A stretch of 64,000 nucleotides of DNA from Trema orientale (lineage: Eukaryota; Streptophyta; Magnoliopsida; Rosales; Cannabaceae). Under the pieces are notes generated by a model. That model did not search any database. It was not told where the DNA came from and worked only from the letters and a program-made list of their open reading frames with translations. The translations under genes and the position numbers were made by a program. Positions 25,742 through 36,319 of this stretch are shown piece by piece; the stretch's first letter is position 1, and each line of letters opens with the position of its first letter. The DNA is taken from the NCBI GenBank assembly GCA_002914845.1, contig JXTC01000021.1, positions 111,395 through 175,394 on the forward strand, given 5' to 3'.

Positions 25742-26133
25742 GCTCAAAAAGGGACAAGTTTTGGACTTGGGCCCTGTTGGGCACAGGCCCAAATCTCATC
25801 CATTGGTTCATATTGCTAAGAGCTCCTTTGGTATTGGTTCCGATTTTATTACTAGTTATTTTTTGGAAAAAAGAGTCAGAATATAAAAGTTCTTTTTTGT
25901 TTTTGTTTTTTTTTTTTTGGCAAAACATACAATAGGGAACAAAAATTGAATTCAGTCGTAGGAAAGGTATACAAGTACTTTGTTAAAAGCAAAATATATC
26001 AACTCAGGCTACCAGCTTCAAGTACAAACTTTTAATCGTATAGTTCAAGTTCATTTATATTTTTCGAAAACTTTTTATTGCATAGTTCATTCTCCAGTAA
26101 CAGTAAGTACATCGTGAGATATATTTCTCAAAA

Positions 26134-26727
26134 GACTATCAGCTGCAGGTTAAAGTTCAATTGCCAAAAGCTCAACTTTGTGATTCTATTTGGTGGTCTT
26201 TTCCTCCTCCAAATTTTGTAAAAATCAATACAGATGGATCAGCTGAAAGGAGCCCCTGGTCGAGCCGCATGTGGAGGTATTTTAAGGACGCATAAAGGCT
26301 TTGTGAAGGGATGTTTTAGCTATTTTATTGGTGATGATCGTGCTTTTGAAGCTGAAATTTGGGAAGTGATCATTGCTATTCATCTTGATTGGAAGTTTGG
26401 TTGGCATTCTATTTGGCTTGAGAGTAGAGCTTCTTGGATGAAATCTTTAAAGTTGATTAAAGATATGAATTTTTTCTTTTCTCATGTATACCGAGAAGCT
26501 AATAGTTGCGCTGATAAGTTAGCCAATTATGGAGTTATGTACAGATATAGGAAATGGTTGCACTCTTCTCCTAGATTTCTTTTTCCTTTTGTTAAAAGGG
26601 ATGGTGTAGGTCTTTCCTACTATAGGTTTTGTCGATGGCTTTGAGTGTTATTGGCTTTTTGTTCTTTCTCTCTTAATAATATTCCCTTGAGGAGCATTTA
26701 GCCAATAATAATAATAATAATAATAAG
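26134..26727 (+). mobile_element. 5'-truncated LINE, 3' end with (TAA)n tail
   Basis: The segment carries an RNase H-like remnant, then a short 3' UTR and an (AAT)n tail at 26,704-26,726. It is flanked by imperfect ~31-bp direct repeats, AGTAAGTACATCGTGAGATA at 26,102 and AGTAAGTAAATCATGAGATA at 26,728, which look like an old target-site duplication. 5' truncation, a simple-repeat tail and long duplications are the marks of LINE retrotransposition. Divergence of the repeats suggests an old insertion. Confidence 0.7.
26180..26644 (+). pseudogene. RNase H-like domain of a LINE, frameshifted
   Basis: Translation shows a plant RNase H-like fold: VKINTDGSA, then PGRAACGGILRTHKG, FEAEIWEV, LES, and HVYREANSCADKLANYG before a stop at 26,642-26,644. 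The first catalytic Asp (in NTDGS) is in a different frame from the rest; one extra base near 26,244 separates them. The motif usually written LESD is LESR here, so a catalytic acidic residue is also lost. It is non-functional as it stands. Confidence 0.8.
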
Positions 26728-26759
26728 AGTAAGTAAATCATGAGATATCTTTCTAAAAA

Positions 26760-27015
26760 AAAAAAAAAAGGAACATTTTCATCAAACATATAACCATGAG
26801 CCAACACCAGTATTTTTTGCCAAAATCTACATCATCTGAAAAGAATAGAAGGTAAGAATCTAGATATACAAAAATGTGGGTGACACAAGGCTTTCACTTC
26901 ATGGATGAGAAACCAGTAGAAACTGATGTTCAATGAGACTATCTAATTCATAGATATCTGATTTACCATCACATGCTTGGTACAGTTATCATGTGGGAAT
27001 ATCAATTCCATCGAC
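26760..27015. other. Spacer between LINE fragment and RRM gene
   Basis: Begins with an A-run. The remainder probably includes the 3' UTR of the minus-strand RRM gene. Nothing else is recognised. Confidence 0.4.
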
Positions 27016-28966
27016 TTAGCTCTCATTCTTTGAACCCGGGGAAGATTTTAGTGCATATTTAGAGAACACATCAGTTAGCACAGCCTTTTCCTTGACCTTT
27101 AACCTGCATGATTTGATCAACAGATTATGTAACTTCTACAACAAAGGAAAAAGAAAAGAGTATTTATAGCATATAAAGTTACATAAAATATGCAACAAAA
27201 TTACCTCTTTGCGGATCCTGGTATAACTTCTTTGCTTTTCACAACTGAGATTTTCTTAGAAATTTTACCTCCTTTACCCTTCACAAGTAGTTTTCTTCTA
27301 GGAACCTTCTCTTCTTTCCCTTTAGCAAGTAGCTTTTTCTCAAGTGCCCGGATTCTTTCCATCTCTGGGGAAAGTGAATCCCTGGTGGTCACAGATTCTG
27401 TTCTTTCTTCAAAACTATCACCATGATTCTGTTCCATCTCTAGGGAAAGTGAATTCCTGGTGGTCAAAGATTCTTTTCTTTCTTCAAAACTATCACCATG
27501 ATTTAGCTCTGACACAGTAACAAAGTCCATATTCTCATTGATATCTTCCAATTCTGACCTATTAAGCTCATCATCAGGGTCTTCATATTCGACAGGGGCA
27601 CCCTTCACCCATTCGTCCGGAGAAGAATAAACTGTATCAGAATTTGCACTTTGGTCCTCTCCCAAACCATCAACTATGAGTTTAGGAGCAGCATTAATGT
27701 TGGCAGTTGATTGTTCAAGATCAGAATCTAATGTTCGTGAGTCTATCATCTCACATTTAATTTGCTTTTGAATTTTGCCAAAACTAATACTTTGCCGAGA
27801 AAACATTTGTATAAACCTGTCAAGAAAACCAATACCATTTCGTTTAGGAAAAGAAAAAAAAAAAAAAAAAAACAACAACATAAGCATTCTACAAAATTTG
27901 ATCCATGGACCAATATAAAGTACCTGGTTTTCTACACAAGTAAACCAATACAAAGGTAATTACGTAAGAACTGGTCTTCTAGAATCTTTATTGAATTTAA
28001 ATCTTAAATTACCTGCCAGCGTCCTTCTCAGACTCGAAATAAACAAACGCAAAACCCTTGCATATAGGGTCCCTAGTCTTCTTGTTTCCAGAAACCACAG
28101 GGTTTATACTAATCAAACCAGGGAACCCTTTAAAAGCTAAGCTCAAATCTCTATGAACGTTCCTCTTTTTAGGAAGGTTGATAACTCGCACTCTAACTCC
28201 ATTTGGAACAACCTCATTAGCTGCAAAATATTACAGCCCAAAACAACAAATTCAGATTTGATGCCCATTGACATAAACATTAACCAATCAAACTATAATC
28301 CAAAACCTGCAACTAGTACGAAGCACAACCAAAAGCTGGAGACTACATAAAGAAGAAACAAAGAGTAGCATTCCATGACAGCCCAACTACATAAAAAATA
28401 GACAAACCTTTCTTCTTTTGTTCATTTTTCTTGGAATCAGGCTTTGGGATATCATTTTTGAGCTTATTCAAATTAGCAGCCTGGGCCAGTCTACTCTGCT
28501 GCATTTCTTCGAGCAGGTTGTCTTCAATCGAAGTGTCATAAACTTTCCCTTCACCAAAGCCACGCGGCTTGTTGTCCAGCCACTTTTTCATCTTCTCCAG
28601 TGGCAAAAGCATGCTTCCATCTTCATCTTCATCCTCATCTTCTTCGTCATCTTCATCACCGTAAACACCAGCCCCGAGTTCATCATCAAAACCTTCCATT
28701 TCCAAGAGCTCAGCTCCACGCCTCCCCTGCTTCTTCAAAGCATTTACTCCAAACCCATTTCGTCTCTGGGCGCAAACAGCCGAAAACGCGAGATGGGTAT
28801 GGCGGAACTGCCGCAAAGAAGGGATAAAGAAACCATTTTTGGGAACCGCAGCGAAGAGGAACAGAGCTGAAGAAGGGTTCTTCTGGTTTGAAAGAGAATA
28901 TGCAGTGGTAGTAATGGTGGTGCTCTGAATGGTGAGAAGAGATTTCAAACCTCCGGCACCTAGCAT
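27016..28966 (-). CDS. RBD1: Chloroplast RRM RNA-binding protein, RBD1-like
   Basis: Four exons on the minus strand: 28,966-28,408; 28,220-28,013; 27,816-27,205; 27,103-27,016. They join in frame at GT-AG sites and give 488 residues. I chose the ATG at 28,966; the codon three triplets upstream is GTG. The Ser/Thr-rich N-terminus is transit-peptide-like and is followed by an acidic run (DEDDEEDEDEDED). The RRM starts near residue 195 with RNP2 VRVINL; RNP1 KGFAFVYF is at 241-248. The C-terminal third is acidic, then Lys-rich (ALEKKLLAKGKEEK), and contains a 25-residue tandem duplication. The architecture matches my memory of Arabidopsis RBD1 (At1g70200), reported to bind plastid 23S rRNA and aid its processing in the cold. 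The symbol is tentative; membership of the plastid RRM class is secure. Confidence 0.85.
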
Positions 28967-29115
28967 CTCTCTCACTCAACGGTACAGATAACTGAAACTC
29001 CCCCCAGTATTGCGAATTATCAGAACTCAGAGAGCCCGAAAGTACGCCCAGAAAGAAGAGAGTAATATTATTTGATATTTGTTATAGCAAAATATTGGTC
29101 ACGAAAACCTCAACT

Positions 29116-29189
29116 GGTGTCGTGGTGTAGTTGGTTATCACGTCAGTCTAACACACTGAAGGTCTCCGGTTCGAGTCCGGGCGACGCCA
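29116..29189 (+). tRNA. tRNA-Val (anticodon AAC)
   Basis: A 74-nt cloverleaf. Acceptor GGTGTCG pairs with CGACGCC (one T-G wobble), followed by discriminator A. The anticodon stem TCAGT/ACTGA encloses loop CTAACAC with anticodon AAC. The D-arm GTGTAGTTGGTTATCAC and T-arm GGTTCGAGTCC are canonical. A T-run follows, fitting RNA polymerase III termination. It lies about 150 bp upstream of the divergently transcribed RBD1-like gene. Confidence 0.96.
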
Positions 29190-29444
29190 TTATTAGTTTT
29201 TTTAAAATTTATTATTTTCCCCTTAATTCTGTTATTTTATTTATTTTCTAAATTCTCTGCACTGGGTTTGAACTTCGGCTGAGAGGACGAGCTCTGATGA
29301 CTAATCCAGTTGTTTCTTCATTATGGGCTGTTCTTTGCTAGTTGGGCTACTTGGTGGACTTTTAAGCTTAAGCATCCAATTGAATAACTTAGCTGTCACT
29401 TTTTTTCCCTCATTAACCAAATCTACCAATATACCACTTTTTTT

Positions 29445-29625
29445 TAAAATGAATTCTTGATAAATTCTTGACGATTTTGACAGATTCTTTAACGATTCTT
29501 AACGTCGGCGGCAATCTTGACAGACTTCTAATAAATTTTTCATGGATTCTTGATGATCTTGACGGATTCTTAACTGATTCTTGACGTCGGTGATGATCTT
29601 GATGCATTCTTAACAGATTCTTCAA
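29445..29625. repeat. Degenerate minisatellite, GATTCTTGACG-type units
   Basis: The words GATTCTTRACG, GATCTTGACRGA and GACGTCGGYG recur every 10-20 bp. It is open on the minus strand for about 70 codons with a periodic peptide, which I take as a by-product of the repeat. Confidence 0.6.
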
Positions 29626-29639
29626 AAGTGATAAAATCT

Positions 29640-30469
29640 AATGGGGCAGGTAAATTTAGTTAAACATTTTAAAAAATAGTAATTAACTACTTAACCCAAT
29701 CTAATTCATTAAACAACAATTACAGCCCTTTTCTAGTTTGTCAATAAACCTAATATTTTCCAAATAAGATGAAAAATAGTCAGTCTCAATTAGGTACAGC
29801 TACAGTTGTAACTGTGCTGTGAGTAAGAAACAGCTGTGGAAAAAAAGATTTAGGTATTTAGTAAATTTAGTCGGTAAATTTAATCTACAAAACTGCTTGT
29901 TGTTTAAAAGCAGCAGTAATGTAACAACCTCCGTGTTAATGGTGATTAAAATTGTTATTTTGTAAAAATTTCTAAATAACAAAGCCGAGCAAAGCCATTT
30001 AAATTTTTTTTTCTCACATAAAATTTTATATAACAAGAACATGGAGATGTTAATAAACTTCCAACATAAACACAACCACGTTAAAATCCTTTTTCACAAA
30101 TACCTTGTTTGTTTACAACACAAATATACAAAACAACTTCCAAATTTTAGATAACAAAATTTGAGCCACTATCAAAACATTTTCGTTCTTCCCACGGTCA
30201 GGCCATATGTACATTGCACGCTGACTGGTCCGCTCATCATTGGCTAACTTTGTTCTTTCCTTTACCTACAGTATAGAGCAACTATATAAGCATAACGCTT
30301 AGTAAGGCAGGACAGAATATACACCGAACTCCAAAATAGGCAAACTATACAAAACTTAACACAGCAGCCGCAATACACAACAAAGCTATAAAAACAAGCA
30401 CAACAAGTGTGTCGACAATAACACACAGAATTGGGTCCTCAACCCTTATTATTTTCTTATCCAACATTG
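29640..30469. other. Non-coding region before the hairpin array
   Basis: Contains a near-palindrome CAGCTACAGTTGTAACTGTG at about 29,799 and several AT-rich stretches. A TATA-like CTATATAAG at 30,282 lies about 190 bp before the array. No gene is recognised. Confidence 0.4.
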
Positions 30470-30872
30470 GGCGACTCATCACAAGCATCGCCAGTCTTGC
30501 TCAACAGTGACTCATCACAAGCATCACTGGAGTGCACGTAACGACTCATTACAAGCATCGTTACCTTAATTCCGTTAGTGACTCATCACAAGCATCACTA
30601 AATATGCACACAACGACTCATCACAAGTATCGTTACCATAATTCTATTGTGTACGTAACGACTCATCACAAGCATCGTTACCATAATTCTATTATGCACG
30701 TAACGACTCATCACAAGCATCGTTACCTTAACTCTGTTAGTGACTCATCACAAGCATCGTTACATTAACTCCGTTAGTGACTTATCACAAGCATCACTAA
30801 CTGTGCACATAACGACTCATCGCAAGCATCGTTACCTTAATTCCGTTAGTGACTCATCACAAGCATCACTAA
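30470..30872. repeat. Array of 11 hairpins with a constant 13-nt loop and covarying stems
   Basis: The core CTCATCACAAGCA or a one-base variant occurs 11 times, starting at 30475, 30511, 30545, 30582, 30617, 30662, 30707, 30744, 30781, 30816 and 30853. Each core but one is flanked by complementary arms of 5-8 bp. The arms come in three types: GGCGA/TCGCC (unit 1), AGTGA/TCACT (units 2, 4, 9, 11) and AACGA/TCGTT (units 3, 5, 6, 7, 10), often extended to TTAGTGA/TCACTAA or GTAACGA/TCGTTAC. Unit 8 is mixed (AGTGA with TCGTT) and cannot pair. A twelfth, degenerate copy follows near 30,884. Core spacing is 34-45 nt. Function is unknown. Confidence 0.9.
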
Positions 30873-30884
30873 ATGTGCACACAA

Positions 30885-32500
30885 CAATTCACCACATCTA
30901 TCACTTGGTAAGTATATATATGTGCATTTGCATAAGTACTTTACTCTGTGCTAACACAATATCTTAGCAACACAAAATCAACTTATCACGTACAATAATC
31001 AAAGCACAATAAATATATTTCTGGCACAGCTTTTGCACCACCAGTTACTCAATGCTGTAGATAAATAACTGCACTTACTTGAAAATGGTGTACCTCAAGC
31101 TTTAGCAAAACAGTTCACACCAAAATCTCACGCACAACCGATCCTATTGTAACACAATACAGTATCAAGATTAATTGGAGCTTTTCCCTAATTCCAAGTT
31201 TTCACTTAATTTAATATTAGCACTAGTATAATTAAATACCTAACTTATCCCAACTTTTAACGTAAAAAAGCAACTTAGTTTCAGTCATTGCTCTCAAATA
31301 TAGTACTCAAGGTATACTAGGGGTTAAAATAAAATCAAACTTCAGTGTAAAACACTTAAAATGATCATTTTCTAGGTCTGAAAAAGTTTGGTCGACCACC
31401 CATAGTCGACCAAAACAACCCCAGAAGCCAACCCATATTCAACTAGTTGATTTAGGCATTAAAAACAGATTGTGGTCGACCACAATAAAATCTGGTCGAC
31501 CACAAACAGCTNNNNNNNNNNNNNNNNNNNNNNNNNNNNNNNNNNNNNNNNNNNNNNNNNNNNNNNNNNNNNNNNNNNNNNNNNNNNNNNNNNNNNNNNN
31601 NNNNNNNNNNNNNNNNNNNNNNNNNNNNNNNNNNNNNNNNNNNNNNNNNNNNNNNNNNNNNNNNNNNNNNNNNNNNNNNNNNNNNNNNNNNNNNNNNNNN
31701 NNNNNNNNNNNNNNNNNNNNNNNNNNNNNNNNNNNNNNNNNNNNNNNNNNNNNNNNNNNNNNNNNNNNNNNNNNNNNNNNNGAGATAGGAGTTTGGTTTG
31801 ATACGTATCAGATTACAAATCAACATCAATTCTCTTACTCACCAAAAAGGTGTCACCAACACATTCACCTGTAGGACAACTGTCCCCAACGTGTTCTAAA
31901 CTAAGCTAAACTAACTTCAGTTTTACAAAACAGTCCCTGCTTTGAAAAATGGTTTTCTAATTATATCCTTGTAATCTTTGTAACTTTTCCATACTTCAAA
32001 TATTCTCAACAAAAATACCCCCAACACCCTAGAGCCTAAAATAGCTAATAAAATAAAATTCAATTGCCAACACTAAGCTCCAATTAAATCTATGTAATAA
32101 TAAATTCACGGAATTAATCTCGTGAATTAGGTGCGTAAGATTTAACAATATAATACAATCTTTATTGTATTTCTCACTTCACAATAATTTCTCACTTCAC
32201 AATAATACACACAAAAGAAATACAATTATGTTGCTCACAAAAATTAGGGGATTACAAGTAAACTATAAATTACGTGTGTTGTAATGTAATATTTTAAATA
32301 ATTTGTATTATGAAAGTATAATCAGCTTTGAAAAGTAACCCTTATCATATTTCTCAAATTCTGCTTAAATTAGCGGTTACGCAGCAACCTATAGAATTTA
32401 CTGACCGAAAGTAAGAATTTGGTAACACTCCTGTCTTTTCGCTAACCGCTTTTTAAAAGCTAAAAACAACAGCGATAATCAATCCCAAATGGGTACAACC
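30885..32500. other. LTR-retrotransposon-like non-coding region (contains gap)
   Basis: From 31,390 to 31,506 the word GTCGACCA/TGGTCGAC recurs five times, a feature I associate with some plant LTRs, though this is from memory. No reverse transcriptase, integrase or gag is visible on either side, and LTR ends are not identified. The interval 32,000-32,280 has paired TTTCTCACTTCACAATAAT repeats (32,171 and 32,188). Identity as a solo LTR or retrotransposon leader is only a suggestion. Confidence 0.3.
31512..31781. other. Assembly gap (270 N)
   Basis: A run of 270 undetermined bases. Flanking sequence on both sides is low-complexity or repeat-like, consistent with a repeat-induced gap. Confidence 1.
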
Positions 32501-32518
32501 CCGAAAATAATATACTTT

Positions 32519-32987
32519 ATGGCATGTTTACTTCGCTATAATCGTAATCGGAATAAGTAAAAGGGGAAATGAATGGGAATAAAATAAAAAGGTATGAGAA
32601 TCATTATTTGTAGTATGTTGTTTACTTAAAACTAATAGCAATGTGAATCGTATTCATTAGAATACTATTCATTTGTTTACTTAACTCAAGAAAAGTAATG
32701 GGAATGTGTTATATTTACTAAATTGTCCTTTTAAATGTATGTATAATTTAAAGTAGATAGATTTTTTGGGGTAAAATTGTATTTTATAATTTTAATAATT
32801 AAAAAAGAGAAAAAGAGTATTTACGGTAATCAGACTCCTTAGGGTGTTAGTGGAGAAAGTATTATCATTCTTTTCTCCTAAATTTGTGTGAGCCCTACAT
32901 ATTTTCTCTTTTCCCATATTTAAGTAAACCTTTGTATATGAATCATTACCCCATATATCATTCATTACTATTTAATAAACATACCAT
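32519..32987. mobile_element. MITE, hAT-like termini
   Basis: A 469-bp AT-rich element with short inverted termini, ATGGCATGTTTACT at the left and ATGGTATGTTTATT (complement of the right end). Internal words such as AATGGGAAT and ATTCATT occur in both orientations. Plant hAT MITEs often start this way. No clear 8-bp target duplication was found, so the assignment is tentative. Confidence 0.5.
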
Positions 32988-34827
32988 TAGTATTGTTCTC
33001 TCTCTCCTGAATAGTTTTATATACAAAACTTGCTGCTACTACGTGGCTATTAATATGTGGTAAAATTAAGTGGTTCCACATAATCGATGTGGCTGGTTCA
33101 CGTGACTATACATATGGGCAAACATTGATTTTTTCTAGTATCCTAGTAAATAAGCAATCCTCCAGGGCACCAAACAACGTGGGAACAGGCCAACCCATAG
33201 TTTCTTCCCATGCGGACACGTTACACCCTGCCAGTTCATGTAGTGCCCTTATGCTTCGCTTATTTGATCCCCTCCTTTCCTTTTTGCTTGATTTGATATA
33301 GAGTAGCAAAATCTGATATGGGCGCAATTTCTCACAACAACAAAACAGACTAATACACATATATAGACTGACCACATGATATAGAGAAAAACAAATGAGA
33401 GGATATTTATAGCTAGCTAGCTTGACTTAATAATACAGTGGGTGCTGTAATAGGATTTTTAGTTATGAAAAGAATTCGAGGCGTGATTTGTAATCTAACC
33501 CATCACAATACTCTATTTATGTGGGATTTACATGAGTCTCATGACATTATCTCAATGTATAGATAAGATGCTTCGACCGCGTCTACCACTGATAGTCAGC
33601 CTCTTCCGGGAACATCAATTTTTATTTTTTTTTATTGTAATTTTTTTTGTAAGAAAAAATGGCTAGGCCATACTCTCTCTTGGGCCTGCTAGGGGGACAT
33701 GCATGGCTCCCAGCATGTTGGCGTTGGGCATTAGGTAAATGGAGCTTTCCTCCTATTCTAGAATCTTTCAATAATCAATTTGATTGACAGTTGAGTTGAA
33801 ATTCTAATGAACCGCAAAAAATTATTGGCTTCTCTCACATATTAGTCAATATTGAGGGGCAATTCTATCTCTAGATCTTCAGCGTTTCAACAAAACCCTA
33901 TACTTAGTATTCTGTTTGGTAGGTGACACATAATTGTTTTGATGTATTAATTAAAAAGTCTAGACCAGTCCATTAATCTCAGGGGCAAATGCTTGTTGTT
34001 CCTATCTTCTTATTATATATACGTATATGGTTTAACTTTAGTACTTTCTTTACTGATCCTTTTCTTATTAAATCTTTTCTTTTGTTTCTTGGCTGCATTC
34101 GCCTTGTTCTTCCTTATCCACCGAGGTTTATAAAGCTTAAGAGACTCGTGTTATTAGTCAACTGTTATTAATTGACTAGTACCCAAATGTAAGGAAGAAA
34201 GAGCTCTAACCAGGGACAAGCCGATTTTGTCAGTTCTAGCTATGACTCAAATATTATGCATATTATCCTATACATACATCTTTTTATTATCTTTTGTTTC
34301 CATTTGTTGTAAATTTAAGGATATGGGGTCACCCCGCTTAAACTCGTAAATACAATAATCAAGAAAAGAAAATATAAAATTGAAGAATGATCGAAGAAAT
34401 TGAAGAGGACATAGGGGTAGTTCATGATCTGCCGAAATATGCTGTTATCTATATATATATTGTGCAACAAAACGACTATATTAAGAGTACTAGTAAAATA
34501 TTGATGTACATGAGGCTTGATGAAATAATTATATTAAAGCTACCTTGATCATATGGACTTGTTGACAAGGGGAAATATATAATAGCTAGAAGTGAAGAAC
34601 CTAGAAAACATATAAATTTGGTCTTTTAGCTTTTATAACTTCACGAAATTTCTCATTTTTTTTTTAAAAAAAGAATATAACATTTATAAATAGTGGAACA
34701 AAAAATAAGTACTTTTCAAAGAATATAACATTTATGTGTTATAAAAACAGAAAATCAGACAAATAAGTTAAAGAAGAGATCGTCATCACTAAAACGACAA
34801 TATCAAACTGAAATTATATATACATAC

Positions 34828-34872
<45 letters not shown>

Positions 34873-35031
34873 CACGCGTCTGTATGTATCAAGTATTGAG
34901 TAATGCTAACAGCACTCTCTTTTACATCATCTCAATCTTACTGCTTGATACACCTATTATTTAGGCAGAATCAATCGCTTAATAAATGTCTCAAAAGGAA
35001 ATGTAACATTATTGATGCATTACGGCTATGT
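32988..35031. other. Intergenic, no gene recognised
   Basis: The part 33,090-33,375 is moderately GC-rich and open on the minus strand for 89 codons, but the translation matches nothing I know. A (TA)n microsatellite occupies 34,832-34,865. Otherwise AT-rich. Confidence 0.45.
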
Positions 35032-35239
35032 ATGTGTAGGTATTTTTTTTTTTAGCTATTGGATCATCATCTAATGGTGATCCAACGGCTATAATCAAGT
35101 GCATGAAAAAACGTGCATCATTAATGCTATTTCTCTCTCTTACTTTTTAATATAAAAAAATGTGCATGATAAATTTTAATTGGCCAAAATGATACCTATA
35201 TATAGGTAAAAAAAAAAAATATCTACTGAATTGGTTCCC
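35032..35239. mobile_element. MITE family B, copy 1 (left end truncated)
   Basis: Carries the family block TGTAGGTATTTTTT, GATCATCATCTAATGGTGAT, ACGTGCATCATTAATGCT and ATACCTATATATAGGT, ending CTGAATTGGTTCCC. About 90% of its body matches the neighbouring copy 2 by eye. Confidence 0.7.
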
Positions 35240-35262
35240 ATATATATATATATATATATATA

Positions 35263-35495
35263 GGTTGCCAATCCTATTTTTTTAAACCTATGGGTAGGTA
35301 TTTTTTTTTAGCCATTAGATCACCATCTAATGGTGATTCAACGACTATAATAAAGTATATGAAAAGACGTGCATCATTAATGCTCTTTCTCTCTCTTACT
35401 TTTTACAATAAAAAAATATGCATGCTAAATTTTCATTGGCTAAATTGATACCTATACATAGGTAAAAAAAAAAAATATCTACTGAATTGGTTCCC
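35263..35495. mobile_element. MITE family B, copy 2
   Basis: The fullest copy. The left end GGTTGCCAATCCTA...ACCTATGGGTAGGTA is mirrored by the right end TACCTATACATAGGT...GAATTGGTTCCC, so it has terminal inverted repeats. It lies between (TA)n tracts directly after copy 1. Confidence 0.75.
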
Positions 35496-36319
35496 ATATA
35501 TATAAAGGAAAAGTAAAAGAGTGATTAAAACAATAATGTAGGTTTCCTAATAGTCACCAGAGCATCATACATAGGCTGCTGATACCTTCACAAACTTTCG
35601 TTGATCATTATTTGCACTAGGATTTTATAATAATATAGAGAGACCTAACATTCCAAAAAACGCGTATATTCAAACAAAAATGTAATTCATAAGGATAAAA
35701 AAAAGGCATGTGGTAGACTTTTTTGCTATGAATAATATGCTATTTAGACTTAAAATTAATGTCCATATACTTGTCTTAATCTCAGTCACCGACCAAGGTT
35801 TCAAAAGGTGTTTATGGGACCTATATGATTTTATTTTCCCTTTCCTTTTTTTGGAAGTCTAAATTTTGATAGGAACTTATACCAGAAGTCTAAGCTCATC
35901 TGAGAACAAAACTATATTTTGATCTTGTTTCACCGTAAGAGTCTATTCAAACAGCTTCTATTTATTTATCTAACAAAAAGTGGAAAGCGCCATACTGAGT
36001 CTGAGACTGATTTGTTTATTATTTTTTTAAGTAAAAATAAAAATTAGAAAAATAAAAATAAAAAAACTAATAAAGTTATCAAGAAAAGAGGGCAAAACAT
36101 AAAGCTAGCTCTAATATGTTGTTGTCTCTTGAGAGTGTGCGACAAATAATACAAGGCCAAAATAGATATAGGGGAAATCAAATAGTGCTGAAAACGATGT
36201 TCCCACTTGGTATTTTTAAGTAACACTGATAATGTCATGGGACAGACTATACTAGGCCACTCTAGTATACCTCTTCTACAAATAAGCAATATATATATAT
36301 ATATCCATATATATATATA
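35496..36319. other. Intergenic, nothing recognised
   Basis: AT-rich single-copy-looking sequence without a convincing ORF. Confidence 0.4.

Noticed and set aside
27190-27426. Plus-strand ORF opposite the RBD1-like gene
   Set aside because: It is the antisense frame of a validated exon with no similarity of its own.
30532-30768. Protein with THHKHRY / DSSQAS repeats
   Set aside because: The periodic peptide follows directly from the hairpin array; there is no start context, splice site or domain to support a gene.
30470-30872. CRISPR array
   Set aside because: Repeats and spacers of regular size catch the eye, but the spacers are also repeated, the host is a plant, and no cas genes exist.
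30470-30872. Hammerhead ribozyme (retrozyme)
   Set aside because: The minus strand reads GTGATGAGTC, close to the CTGATGAGTC core, but the essential first C is G and there is no GAAA element or three-way stem arrangement.
31452-31874. ORFs crossing the N run
   Set aside because: Most of each ORF is undetermined sequence, so no protein can be claimed.
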